NCBI RefSeq assembly: GCF_013386115.1 | Contig: NZ_JACAOR010000014.1 | Span: forward strand, 457,621-521,620 | Direction: 5' to 3' | DNA from: Pseudomonas gingeri | GTDB taxonomy: Bacteria > Pseudomonadota > Gammaproteobacteria > Pseudomonadales > Pseudomonadaceae | DNA: 64,000 nt | Shown here: piece by piece, positions 41,158-49,631 of the stretch | Layout: every line of letters starts with the position of its first letter | Numbering within the stretch: position 1 is the first letter of the stretch | Program-made: the position numbers and the translations under genes | The notes under the pieces: generated by a model | Told to the model about the DNA's origin: nothing | The model's input: only the letters and a program-made list of their open reading frames with translations | Database searches by the model: none

Positions 41158-44100
41158 GTGAGGCCTACGCCGAGCTGCATTGCCTGTCGAACTTCACTTT
41201 TCAGCGCGGCGCCTCCAGTGCCCGGGAGTTGTTCGAACGGGCCAGGGAGCAGGGTTATCAAGCCCTGGCGATCACCGACGAATGCACCCTGGCGGGGATC
41301 GTCCGGGCCTGGCAGGCCGCGCAGGCGTGCGAGCTGCCGTTGATCATCGGCAGCGAGTTGCAGATCGACAACGGGCCACGGGTGGTACTGCTGGTGGAGA
41401 ACCTGGCGGGCTACCAGGCCCTGTGTCGACTGATCACCCTGGCCCGGCGTCGCGCGGAAAAAGGCAGCTATCGCCTGCTGCGGACGGATTTCGAAGAGGA
41501 ACTGCCGGGATTGCTGGCGTTGTGGCTACCCGGACGGGGCATCGCCGAAAGCGATGGCCGCTGGTTGCGCGAACGTTTTCCCGAGCGCCTGTGGCTGGCC
41601 GTGGAACTGCATTGCGGCCAGGACGATGAGCGCTACCTGGCGCGGCTGCTGGCGGTGGCCGCCGAGCTGGCGATTCCCGCCGTGGCCAGTGGCGATGTGC
41701 ATATGCATGTGCGGGCCCGTCGTGCCCTGCAGGACACCATGACCGCCATTCGCCTGCATACCCGCGTCGCCGATGCCGGGCAGCAACTGCATCCCAATGG
41801 CGAGCGCCACCTGCGCAGCCTCGAAGTCCTGCGGGGGATTTATCCGCCGGCCCTGCTGGCCGAAACCGGAGTCATTGCCCGGCGTTGCGGCTTCGACCTG
41901 GGTCAGTTGCAGTACCAGTATCCCCGTGAGCTGGTGCCGCAGGGGCAGACCCCGACCACCTGGCTGCGCCAACTGACGGAGGAGGGCATCCAGCGCCGTT
42001 GGCCCGAAGGTATCAGCGACCAGGGCCGAGCGCTGATCGAGAAAGAGCTGAAGCTGATCGCCGAACTGGAGTACGACAGTTATTTCCTCACGGTGGCGGA
42101 TATCGTCCGCTTCGCCCGCGACCAGGGCATTCTCTGCCAGGGGCGCGGTTCGGCGGCGAACTCGGTGGTGTGTTATGCCCTGGGCGTCACCGAGCTGAAC
42201 CCGGATCGCACCAACATGCTGTTCGAGCGCTTTCTGTCCCGTGAGCGCAACGAGCCGCCGGATATCGATATCGACTTCGAACACGATCGCCGCGAAGAAG
42301 TGCTGCAATACGTGTTCCGCCGTTATGGCCGTGGCCGCGCGGCCCTGACCGCGGTGGTCAGCACCTACCATGGCGCCGGTGCGGTGCGCGATGTGGCCAA
42401 GGCCCTGGGGCTGCCGCCGGACCAGGTCAATGCCCTGGCCGATGCCTGCGGCCACTGGAGCGATGAGCCACCGGCAGCCGAGCGCCTGCGCGAAAGCGGT
42501 TTCGATCCGGACAGTCCGGTGCTGCGCCGGGTGCTGGCGCTGACCCGGCAACTGATCGGCTTTCCCCGGCACCTGTCCCAGCATCCGGGCGGTTTCGTGA
42601 TTTCCGAGCAGCCCCTGGACACCCTGGTGCCGGTGGAAAACGCCGCCATGGCCGAGCGGACGATTATCCAGTGGGACAAGGATGACCTGGACAAGGTCGG
42701 GCTGCTCAAGGTCGATGTCCTCGCCCTGGGCATGCTCAGCGCGCTGCGCCGCTGCTTCGACCTGGTACAGCAGTACCGTGGCGGGCCGCGCTGGACCCTG
42801 GCGAGCATCCCGGCGGACGACCCGTCGACCTACGCGATGATCGGCCGGGCCGACACCATCGGCGTGTTCCAGATCGAGTCGCGGGCGCAGATGTCGATGC
42901 TGCCGCGCCTCAAACCGAAGAATTTCTACGACCTGGTGATCGAAGTGGCGATTGTCCGTCCGGGGCCGATCCAGGGCGGTATGGTGCATCCGTACCTGCG
43001 CCGGCGGGACGAGAAGGAACCCACGACCTATCCGTCGCCGGAGCTCAAGGAAGTGCTGGAGCGAACCCTGGGGGTGCCGCTGTTCCAGGAACAGGTGATG
43101 CAGATCGCGGTGGTGGCGGCGAACTACACGCCGGGCGAGGCCGATCAGTTGCGCCGTTCCATGGCGGCCTGGAAGCGCCATGGCGGGCTTGAACCGCATC
43201 GCCAGCGGCTGGCCGAGGGCATGGCAAGCAATGGTTATCCGCCGGAATTCGCCGCGCAGATCTTCGAACAGATCAAGGGCTTTGGCAGTTACGGTTTTCC
43301 CGAGTCCCATGCCGCCAGCTTTGCCTTGCTGACCTACGCCAGTTGCTGGCTCAAGTGCCATGAGCCGGCGGCCTTCGCCTGTGCGTTGATCAACAGCTGG
43401 CCGATGGGGTTCTACAGCCCGGACCAGATCCTCCAGGATGCCCGCCGTCACCAGTTGCAGATCCGCCCGGTGGATGTCCGCGCCAGTACCTGGGACTGTA
43501 GCCTGGAACCGGCTGAAGGTACGCAGCCGGCGTTGCGCCTGGGCCTGCGGATGATTCGCGGGTTTCGCGCGGAGGATGCGCAGCGGATCGAAGCGGCTCG
43601 CTGCCTGGGGGCTTTCGCGGATATCGCCGACCTCGGCGAGCGGGCCCGGCTCGATACCCGCGCCCAGGAACTGCTGGCCGATGCCGGCGCCTTGCGTGGC
43701 CTGGCGGGCAACCGTTATCGGGCGCGCTGGGAAGTGGCCGGGGTCGAGGCGCAACTGGGGTTGTTCGCCGGGGTGTCGAGGGCCGCCGAAAGCCCGGTGG
43801 CCTTGCCGTGCCCGAGTGTCGGCGAGGACCTGCAAGCCGATTACGCCAGCCTGGGCACCACCCTCGGGCCGCATCCGCTGGCACTGTTGCGTGGGCAACT
43901 GCAGGCCCTGCGCTGTCGCAGTTCGCGGGAGTTGCAGGCGCTCGGGCACGGCCGGCCGGTGAGCATCGTCGGCCTGGTCACCGGCCGCCAGCGACCGGGC
44001 ACCGCCAGTGGCGTGACCTTCGTGACCCTCGAAGACGAGTTCGGCAACGTCAATGTGGTGGTCTGGCGCGACCTGGCCGAACGCCAGCGGCAGGTGCTGG

Positions 44101-44234
44101 TGGGCTCACAACTGCTGAGGGTCGACGGGCGCCTGGAAACCGAAGGCGAGGTGCGCCATGTGATTGCCGGGCGCCTGAGCGACCTGAGTCCGATGTTGGC
44201 GGACATTACCGTGCGCAGTCGGGACTTTCGCTGA
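41154..44234 (+). CDS. dnaE2: Error-prone DNA polymerase III alpha subunit DnaE2
   Basis: 1026 aa, the normal length of DnaE2 and shorter than DnaE1. PHP domain at the N-terminus (YAELHCLSNFTFQRGASSAR), C-family palm with the catalytic aspartates in PPDIDIDFEHDRREEV (about 372-387), GRGSAANSVVCYALGVT, and the C-terminal OB-fold near 930-1000 (VTFVTLEDEFGNVNVVVW). Acts in DNA-damage-induced mutagenesis. Last gene of the LexA2-controlled operon. Confidence 0.95.
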   Translation: MSEAYAELHCLSNFTFQRGASSARELFERAREQGYQALAITDECTLAGIVRAWQAAQACELPLIIGSELQIDNGPRVVLLVENLAGYQALCRLITLARRRAEKGSYRLLRTDFEEELPGLLALWLPGRGIAESDGRWLRERFPERLWLAVELHCGQDDERYLARLLAVAAELAIPAVASGDVHMHVRARRALQDTMTAIRLHTRVADAGQQLHPNGERHLRSLEVLRGIYPPALLAETGVIARRCGFDLGQLQYQYPRELVPQGQTPTTWLRQLTEEGIQRRWPEGISDQGRALIEKELKLIAELEYDSYFLTVADIVRFARDQGILCQGRGSAANSVVCYALGVTELNPDRTNMLFERFLSRERNEPPDIDIDFEHDRREEVLQYVFRRYGRGRAALTAVVSTYHGAGAVRDVAKALGLPPDQVNALADACGHWSDEPPAAERLRESGFDPDSPVLRRVLALTRQLIGFPRHLSQHPGGFVISEQPLDTLVPVENAAMAERTIIQWDKDDLDKVGLLKVDVLALGMLSALRRCFDLVQQYRGGPRWTLASIPADDPSTYAMIGRADTIGVFQIESRAQMSMLPRLKPKNFYDLVIEVAIVRPGPIQGGMVHPYLRRRDEKEPTTYPSPELKEVLERTLGVPLFQEQVMQIAVVAANYTPGEADQLRRSMAAWKRHGGLEPHRQRLAEGMASNGYPPEFAAQIFEQIKGFGSYGFPESHAASFALLTYASCWLKCHEPAAFACALINSWPMGFYSPDQILQDARRHQLQIRPVDVRASTWDCSLEPAEGTQPALRLGLRMIRGFRAEDAQRIEAARCLGAFADIADLGERARLDTRAQELLADAGALRGLAGNRYRARWEVAGVEAQLGLFAGVSRAAESPVALPCPSVGEDLQADYASLGTTLGPHPLALLRGQLQALRCRSSRELQALGHGRPVSIVGLVTGRQRPGTASGVTFVTLEDEFGNVNVVVWRDLAERQRQVLVGSQLLRVDGRLETEGEVRHVIAGRLSDLSPMLADITVRSRDFR

Positions 44235-44250
44235 GGCCCGGGACTCGGAG

Positions 44251-44475
44251 TCAGTCTTGCGGCTTGACCGTCGCGACCTCGGATGCCTTGACCCGAATCA
44301 CCTTGCCGGAAATATCCTCGAACTCGTAGAAGCCATCGGCGGAGTGGGTTTTCGGGGTGTCCTTGGTCACGTACTGGGTGCCGTTCTGCAAGGTCACCAC
44401 GGTGGGTGTCGAACAGCCCGCCAGGGCCAGGAAGGTGGCTGCCAGTAGCGGCAGGCCGAACAATTTCAGGTTCAT
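44251..44475 (-). CDS. YgdI/YgdR-family small lipoprotein
   Basis: 74 aa. Lipoprotein signal with lipobox LALAGC, Cys21 being the lipidated residue. The mature part (VVTLQNGTQYVTKDTPKT, then FYEFEDISGKVIRV) is the SH3-like DUF903 domain of YgdI/YgdR. Outer- or inner-membrane lipoprotein of unknown role. Good GGAG before the ATG. Converges on dnaE2. Confidence 0.87.
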   Translation of the reverse strand: MNLKLFGLPLLAATFLALAGCSTPTVVTLQNGTQYVTKDTPKTHSADGFYEFEDISGKVIRVKASEVATVKPQD

Positions 44476-44536
44476 GTCAGTCTCCTTGAAACAATGGTTT
44501 ATTGTCCGTATGGCAAAAGTGTCGTGTCAAACGAGG

Positions 44537-44565
44537 TGAGCACGCTCGTTGGCTATGCCTATAAT
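44537..44565 (+). promoter_or_regulatory. Predicted sigma-70 promoter of the GST gene
   Basis: A perfect -10 TATAAT at 44560-44565 with TGAGCA 17 bp upstream (44537-44542) as a weak -35. It lies 67 bp before the GST start. Confidence 0.5.
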
Positions 44566-44632
44566 CAGGGCCCGGACGGGTGGCTTGTCCTGACCCGTTG
44601 CCGCATTCCCTGCCGCTTGCTGGAAGCTTTCC

Positions 44633-45331
44633 ATGACCGATCTTTCGTCGTTTGCCATCACGCAAAAATGGCCCGCTCAACATCCAGACCGTCTCCAGCT
44701 GTATTCGTTGCCTACGCCCAACGGCGTCAAGGTGTCGATCCTGCTCGAAGAGCTGGGCCTGCCCTACGAACCGCACCTGGTGAGTTTCTCCACCAATGAC
44801 CAGTTGAGCCCGGAATTCATCGCGCTGAACCCCAACAACAAGATTCCGGCGATCATCGATCCGAACGGCCCCGGCGGCCAGCCGCTGCCGTTGTTCGAGT
44901 CCGGCGCGATCCTGATCTACCTGGCCGAAAAGACCGGGAAGTTCATGTCCCTGGACCCGGCCACCCGTTATGAAACCATCCAGTGGGTGATGTTCCAGAT
45001 GGGGGGGATCGGGCCGATGTTCGGCCAGCTCGGTTTCTTCAACAAGTTTGCCGGCAAGGATTACGAAGACAAGCGCCCGCGCGACCGCTATGTGGCCGAG
45101 AGCAAGCGCCTGCTGGCGGTACTCGACCAGCGCCTGGAGAACCGTCGCTGGATCATGGGCGACGACTACAGCATCGCCGATATCGCCACCTTCCCGTGGA
45201 TCCGCAACCTGATCGGTTTCTACGAGGCCGGCGACCTGGTGGGCATCCAGGACTTCACCCATGTCACCCGCGCGCTGGAGCAATTCCTTGCCCGGCCGGC
45301 GGTGGTGAAAGGGTTGACCATTCCGGGCTGA
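44633..45331 (+). CDS. Glutathione S-transferase, YfcG/Ure2-like
   Basis: 232 aa. Thioredoxin-like N-terminal domain (RLQLYSLPTPNGVKVSILLE, LNPNNKIPAIIDPNG, then LFESGAILIYLAEKTG) with the PNG-xK pattern of the YfcG/Ure2-like nu-class enzymes, followed by the helical C-terminal domain with QWVMFQMGGIGPMFGQLGFF and the YSIADIATFPW N-capping box. Such proteins show disulfide reductase or GSH transferase activity; the substrate is unknown. Monocistronic with its own promoter. Confidence 0.9.
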   Translation: MTDLSSFAITQKWPAQHPDRLQLYSLPTPNGVKVSILLEELGLPYEPHLVSFSTNDQLSPEFIALNPNNKIPAIIDPNGPGGQPLPLFESGAILIYLAEKTGKFMSLDPATRYETIQWVMFQMGGIGPMFGQLGFFNKFAGKDYEDKRPRDRYVAESKRLLAVLDQRLENRRWIMGDDYSIADIATFPWIRNLIGFYEAGDLVGIQDFTHVTRALEQFLARPAVVKGLTIPG

Positions 45332-45542
45332 CCGAGACGTACGGGGGCTCCGGCCTTGCTGCCGGGGCCTTGCGGCTGATTGCGCCGGGCCAATAATGAA
45401 AATTTTTTTACTTGCGAACGGCGCGAGCGCTCTCGCATCCTGAGGGGGATACCCGCCTCATTGCGCCTGTCTCCCCGACTTTCGCGCTGGTGTCGCCCGC
45501 GATCCGGCGTCCGGGCATCAGGAAACTCATCAGGAACTACTC

Positions 45543-46130
45543 ATGTCGCTCGATCTCGATCCCCGTACCTGTGCCCTTGTGATCATCGATCTGCAGCAGG
45601 GCATCATGGCCTTGCCCGTCGCGCCCCATGCTCCGCAGGCCGTTGCCGAACGCGCGGCGCGGCTCGGCGAGCACCTGACCCAGGCCGGTGGCCTGGTGGT
45701 CGCCGTGCGCGTGGCGTTCGCCAGCGACTATGCCGACAAACCCAACCAGCCGGTGGACATGCCGATGGCCGTGCCGCCCGGTGGCCTGCCCGAGCAGTGG
45801 GCCGTCCTCGACCCCTCGATTGCCGCCTTGAACGCCCCGGTACAGATCACCAAGCACAGCTGGAGCGCCTTCTACGGCACCGAACTGGACCTGCAACTGC
45901 GCCGTCGCGGGATCAGCACGGTGATCGTCTGCGGGATCGCCAGCAACTCCGGCGTCGAGTCCACTGCCCGCGATGCCTGGCACCACAACTATGCGGTGCT
46001 GGTGGCCGAGGATGCCTGCGCCGGCCTGGGCGAGGACACCCACAGGTTCTCCATGGAGAAGGTCATGCCGCGCATTGCCCGGGTCCGTTCGACCCAGGCG
46101 CTGATCGAGGCGCTGCCGATCCGTTGCTGA
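45543..46130 (+). CDS. Isochorismatase-family protein, YecD-like, lacking the nucleophilic Cys
   Basis: 195 aa cysteine-hydrolase fold: Asp16 (VIIDLQQGIM) and Lys104 (ITKHSWSAF) of the catalytic triad are present, but the position of the nucleophile reads GIASNSGVESTARDAW, with Gly137 where active enzymes have Cys. E. coli YecD, which is the closest I recall, has the same Gly. The protein may be a hydrolase of a different mechanism or non-catalytic. Stops directly against the SIR2 gene stop (adjacent bases). Confidence 0.85.
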   Translation: MSLDLDPRTCALVIIDLQQGIMALPVAPHAPQAVAERAARLGEHLTQAGGLVVAVRVAFASDYADKPNQPVDMPMAVPPGGLPEQWAVLDPSIAALNAPVQITKHSWSAFYGTELDLQLRRRGISTVIVCGIASNSGVESTARDAWHHNYAVLVAEDACAGLGEDTHRFSMEKVMPRIARVRSTQALIEALPIRC

Positions 46131-46970
46131 TCAGCCCAGGCGCTCGACCAGCAGTGGCAGCAACTGTTCGCAGGAGGCTTCGAACTTGAAGTCGAGCAGG
46201 TCGTCGGCGCGGGTCTTGCCCAGGTTGATGGCGATCAGCGGCTTGCCGCGCTCGGCGATCAGCTTGCACAGGCGGAAGGCCGAATAGGCCATCAGCGACG
46301 AACCGATCACCAGCAGGCCGGCGGCCTGTTCGGCGCTCGCCAGGGCCCGTGCGGCGGTGAGCGGGGCGACGTTTTCACCAAAGAACACCACGTCGGGTTT
46401 CAGCCGGTCGCCGCCGCATTGCGGGCAGTGGGGCACCTGGAAACGCGATTCGAATGCGGCGTCCAGCAGGGTGTCGCCATCGGGCGCCTGGACCGCCTCG
46501 ACCTGCGCCAGGTAAGGGTTCTGGGCTTCCAGGGTGAGCTGGACGGCATCGCGCTCCAGACGGTTGCCGCAATCCAGGCAGAGCACCTTGTGCAGGCTGC
46601 CATGCAACTCGATCACCTCGTGACTGCCGGCCTGGTCATGCAGGGTGTCGACATTCTGCGTGATCAGGCCGCTGAGATGGCGTTGTCCCTGCAGGCTGGC
46701 GAGGGCCCGGTGGGCGGCATTCGGCCGGGCCATGCGCACCCGTGGCCAGCCGAGCATGGCCCGGGCCCAGTAGCGGCGGCGGGCCTGGGGCGAGCCGAGG
46801 AACTCCTGGATCATCATCGGCGCCTTGCCCCGGCGCACGCCGTCGCTGTCGCGGTAGTCCGGGATGCCGGAAGAGGTACTGATACCGGCACCGGTCAGCA
46901 CCAGCAACGGTTGTTCGGCCATCAGCGGCAAAAGCGTTTCCAGGGCCGCGCTGACCTGTGGGTCGGGCAT
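46131..46970 (-). CDS. SIR2-family NAD-dependent protein deacylase
   Basis: 279 aa. GAGIS (27-31) and IPDYRD for NAD binding, TQNVD (104-108), catalytic His123 (IELHGSLH), and the zinc site CLDC (131-134) and CPQC (about 193-196). Removes acyl groups from lysine using NAD and yields nicotinamide, which PncA could recycle. Similar to sirtuins with a long insertion between the two Cys pairs. Monocistronic; the promoter region is shared with the divergent GNAT gene. Confidence 0.93.
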   Translation of the reverse strand: MPDPQVSAALETLLPLMAEQPLLVLTGAGISTSSGIPDYRDSDGVRRGKAPMMIQEFLGSPQARRRYWARAMLGWPRVRMARPNAAHRALASLQGQRHLSGLITQNVDTLHDQAGSHEVIELHGSLHKVLCLDCGNRLERDAVQLTLEAQNPYLAQVEAVQAPDGDTLLDAAFESRFQVPHCPQCGGDRLKPDVVFFGENVAPLTAARALASAEQAAGLLVIGSSLMAYSAFRLCKLIAERGKPLIAINLGKTRADDLLDFKFEASCEQLLPLLVERLG

Positions 46971-47160
46971 GGGAGATCTCCACTATCGAAAGGTTGGCAC
47001 GCTGGGGGCATCCACGGGGATCCCGGGCCTCGGCATATGTGCAGCCCAAGGATAGCCACAGGATTTCTCCAGGAACAAGGTCGCTTTCGATCGGCGCCCT
47101 TGCAGCCGCACCGCAGACACGTAGGATAGGACCTTGACGAAAGGACTCGAGGCCAGCCCC

Positions 47161-47619
47161 ATGCCATGCAGCATCCGCATTGCCCGTGACGAGGATGCCG
47201 AAGCCATCAGCCAGGTGATTATCCAGGCGCTACGCCAGAGCAACGCCGCGGACTACCCGGCGCAGGTGATCGCCCGGGTCGAGCTGAACTTCGGCCCGCA
47301 GGATGTGCGCAGCCTGCTGGGCATGCGCACGGTACTGGTGGCGCAGGCGGGAGAGCGGATCGTCGGCACCGCCAGTCTCGATGGCGAGGTGGTGCGCACG
47401 GTGTTCGTGGCGCCCGATCTCCAGGGCCGCGGAGTGGGCCAGGCCTTGATGGACGAGGTGGTCCGCTATGCCGTGGAAGCAGGTGTGAGCCTGTTGAAGG
47501 TGCCTTCGACCGTGACCGCCGAAGGCTTTTATGCGCGGCTGGGATTCCAGGCCGTGGGCGATACCTGGCACGGCGAGGAGCGCACCATCGTCATGGAGCG
47601 GCGCTTGGCGGCGTCCTAG
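47161..47619 (+). CDS. GNAT-family N-acetyltransferase
   Basis: 152 aa. Acetyl-CoA binding motif A is VVRTVFVAPDLQGRGVGQALM (Q/RxxGxG/A form) followed by the expected helix; C-terminal ITAEGFY-like TAEGFYARLGFQAVGDTW. Acceptor unknown. ATG 47161 is taken; a TTG at 47134 would extend by nine residues. Confidence 0.85.
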   Translation: MPCSIRIARDEDAEAISQVIIQALRQSNAADYPAQVIARVELNFGPQDVRSLLGMRTVLVAQAGERIVGTASLDGEVVRTVFVAPDLQGRGVGQALMDEVVRYAVEAGVSLLKVPSTVTAEGFYARLGFQAVGDTWHGEERTIVMERRLAAS

Positions 47620-47630
47620 GTCAGACCGGC

Positions 47631-47975
47631 TCAGTCATCCCGGGTCAGCACTTCCAGCAACTCGATCTCAAAGGTCAGGTCGGCGCCGGGGGCGACGCGC
47701 GAGCCCATGCCGCGTTCACCGTAGGCCAGGTGCGCCGGCACGAACAGTTGGCGCTTGCCGCCGACTTTCATGCCCATCAGGCCGATATCCCAGCCCTTGA
47801 TCACCCGTCCGGTGCCGATCACGCACTGGAACGGCTTGCCACGGGAATGGGACGAGTCGAACTCGCTGCCATCGGCGAGCGTGCCGCGATAGTGGGTCGT
47901 GATCAACGCGCCCTTGACCACGGCCTTGCCGTCGCCTTCCAGCAGGTCGGTCACCTGCAATTGAGTGTCTGTCAT
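47631..47975 (-). CDS. FKBP-type peptidyl-prolyl cis-trans isomerase
   Basis: 114 aa single FKBP domain without signal peptide, so cytoplasmic. Conserved core: HYRGTLADGSEFDSSHSRGK, VIGTGRVIKGWDIGLMGMKV, and the active-site GGKRQLFVPAHLAYGERG. Its ATG overlaps the stop of the rrf2 gene (ATGA), so the two are co-transcribed. Confidence 0.92.
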   Translation of the reverse strand: MTDTQLQVTDLLEGDGKAVVKGALITTHYRGTLADGSEFDSSHSRGKPFQCVIGTGRVIKGWDIGLMGMKVGGKRQLFVPAHLAYGERGMGSRVAPGADLTFEIELLEVLTRDD

Positions 47976-48457
47976 GACTTCTCCAGGGCCGGTAGCCCAT
48001 GAATGATTTCCAGGTCGGGGTTTTCCAGGCGTTTCTGCGCCAGGCGCCGTTCGAAATCGCTCGCCAGCTCGGCCAGGGTCACTTGCCCGAGGCGTTGGAC
48101 CAGCAGCGCCTCGGCTTCCTGCAGCACATCGGTCAGCCGCGCATTGACCGCCTGTTCCACCAGGCACTGCGGCTCTTCCTTCGCCAGGCCCATGGCGAAC
48201 ACCTCGGGTGCGCCGAGGGCGCGGTGGATGTCGAGCAGGGTGATTTCGCTCAGGGGCCGGGCCAGGGTCCAGCCGCCGCCGTGACCCTTTTCCGAATGCA
48301 CGTAACCGTGATCGCGCAGGCCGGCCATGGTCCGGCGTACCACCACCGGATTGGTGCGCAGCATCTGCGCGATGGTCTCGGAGGTGGTGCGCTGGTCGTG
48401 CTGGTCCATGTGGATCAGCACGTGGAGCATGCGGGAAAGGCGGCTGTCGTTGCGCAT
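47972..48457 (-). CDS. Rrf2-family transcriptional regulator
   Basis: 161 aa. N-terminal wHTH of the Rrf2 family: SRLSRMLHVLIHMDQHDQRT, then SETIAQMLRTNPVVVRRTMAGL and HSEKGHGGGWTLARPL. The three-Cys cluster of IscR/NsrR is absent; only one Cys (PQCLVEQAV) is left, suggesting a non-Fe-S or thiol sensor, as in YwnA-like members. Divergent from the flavin reductase at 48599. The palindrome at 48511-48531 is its likely operator. Start at 48457 chosen because the HTH begins there; the frame continues upstream without family similarity. Confidence 0.88.
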   Translation of the reverse strand: MRNDSRLSRMLHVLIHMDQHDQRTTSETIAQMLRTNPVVVRRTMAGLRDHGYVHSEKGHGGGWTLARPLSEITLLDIHRALGAPEVFAMGLAKEEPQCLVEQAVNARLTDVLQEAEALLVQRLGQVTLAELASDFERRLAQKRLENPDLEIIHGLPALEKS

Positions 48458-48510
48458 GGGAGCGTTTCGCTGGGGAAAAAACACCGCGCACGTATAGCAA
48501 AAACCACCGT

Positions 48511-48531
48511 CTGTAACAAGACGAGTTACAG
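48511..48531. promoter_or_regulatory. Putative Rrf2 operator, next to the flavin reductase promoter
   Basis: A perfect inverted repeat CTGTAAC-N7-GTTACAG. Immediately downstream lies a promoter TTGACG (48535-48540), 18-bp spacer, TATAAA (48559-48564) for the 48599 gene. A related half-site (TGTAACTT) overlaps the spacer/-10 at 48552-48559. Confidence 0.7.
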
Positions 48532-48598
48532 GAGTTGACGAACGCTCTTTATGTAACTTATAAAGTTTCGTGAGTTCAATCGACGAGGAGTTCTGCCC

Positions 48599-49504
48599 AT
48601 GTCTCATTTCATCGTGGTGGTGGGGGCCAGCTTTGCCGGGTTGTCGGCGGCCATGCAGCTGGCCCGGGCCCGTCAGCGGGTATTGCTGGTGGATTCGGGC
48701 CGGCCGCGTAACCGGTTCGCGACGACGGCCCACGGTTTTCTTGGCCAGGATGGCCGCTCACCCCAGGCGATTCGCGATGAGGCGCTGCGGCAACTGCTGC
48801 GTTACCCGACTGTCGAGTTCGTCGAAGGCGAGGTGGTCTCGGCCCGGCAGGTCGATAGCGGATTTGCCGTGGTGCTGGCCGATGGCCGGGAGGAGAGGGC
48901 GGCGCGGCTGGTCCTGGCCACCGGTCTGCACGACGAGTTGCCGGCGATTCCCGGCTTGCCGGAGCGTTGGGGCAAGACCGTGCTGCATTGCCCGTACTGC
49001 CATGGCTATGAAGTGCGTGACCGTGCCCTGGGGGTACTGGCCACCATGCCGCTCTCCGCGCACCAGGCGAGCATGATCCCGGACTGGGGACCGACGGTGT
49101 ATTTCACCCAGGGCCTCCACGAGCCGGATGCCGGGCAACTGGCCCTGCTGCAGGCGCGCGGCGTGACGATCGAGCGGACCCCGGTGGTCGAGCTGCTCGG
49201 CCAGGCACCGACCCTGGAGGCGGTACGCTTGAGCGACGGGCGGCTGATCGAGGTGCAGGCATTGTTCACCGGGCCGAAAACCCGGATGGCCAGCCCCTTG
49301 GCCGAACAACTGGGTTGCGAGTTCGACGAAGGACCGAGCGGCCCTTATCTGCGGGTCGACGAACGTCAGCAGACCACAGTGCCGGGCGTGTTCGCCGCCG
49401 GCGACGCCGCCAGCCCGATGCACAATGCGACGTTCGCTTCGGCGGCCGGGGTCATGGCCGGTGTCTGTGCCCACCAGTCGTTGCTGGGCGAGGACCGCGC
49501 ATAA
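48599..49504 (+). CDS. Thioredoxin-reductase-like FAD/NAD(P) oxidoreductase
   Basis: 301 aa. FAD-binding VVGASFAGLSAAMQLAR at 7-23, redox motif HCPYCHGYE with Cys131 and Cys134 at the same place as the CxxC of TrxB, and the C-terminal FAD motif VPGVFAAGDAAS. It belongs to the thioredoxin-reductase-like group without a paired thioredoxin here. The second nucleotide-binding GxGxxA stretch is weak (LGVLATMPLSAHQASM), so NAD(P)H use is uncertain. Under control of the divergent Rrf2 protein; together they look like a thiol or disulfide stress pair. Confidence 0.88.
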   Translation: MSHFIVVVGASFAGLSAAMQLARARQRVLLVDSGRPRNRFATTAHGFLGQDGRSPQAIRDEALRQLLRYPTVEFVEGEVVSARQVDSGFAVVLADGREERAARLVLATGLHDELPAIPGLPERWGKTVLHCPYCHGYEVRDRALGVLATMPLSAHQASMIPDWGPTVYFTQGLHEPDAGQLALLQARGVTIERTPVVELLGQAPTLEAVRLSDGRLIEVQALFTGPKTRMASPLAEQLGCEFDEGPSGPYLRVDERQQTTVPGVFAAGDAASPMHNATFASAAGVMAGVCAHQSLLGEDRA

Positions 49505-49589
49505 ACGCATGTAGGACATGCACGTCGTCCAGGCTGCGATTTCCTGCCCGAATAGAGTATTGTGGTTACCTGCGAAAAAAATGTCATAA

Positions 49590-49606
49590 GCCCGGGATAT
49601 CCGGGC
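49590..49606 (+). promoter_or_regulatory. Hairpin in the ilvE leader
   Basis: GCCCGGGATATCCGGGC forms a 6-bp GC stem with a 5-nt loop, 26 bp before the ilvE ATG. No U-run follows, so it is not a plain terminator. Function unknown. Confidence 0.4.
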
Positions 49607-49631
49607 GGTTATCAGATGATTAGAGGGTGCC

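Noticed and set aside
36975..44234. The AT-rich stretch and mutagenesis operon considered as part of a mobile island
   Set aside because: No integrase, transposase, direct repeats or tRNA edge was seen; lexA2-imuA-imuB-dnaE2 is a normal chromosomal cassette in Pseudomonas.
45396..45443. A 15-codon frame MKIFLLANGASALAS upstream of the isochorismatase-like gene, considered as a leader peptide
   Set aside because: No regulatory codon run, no paired hairpins for attenuation, and no ribosome site.
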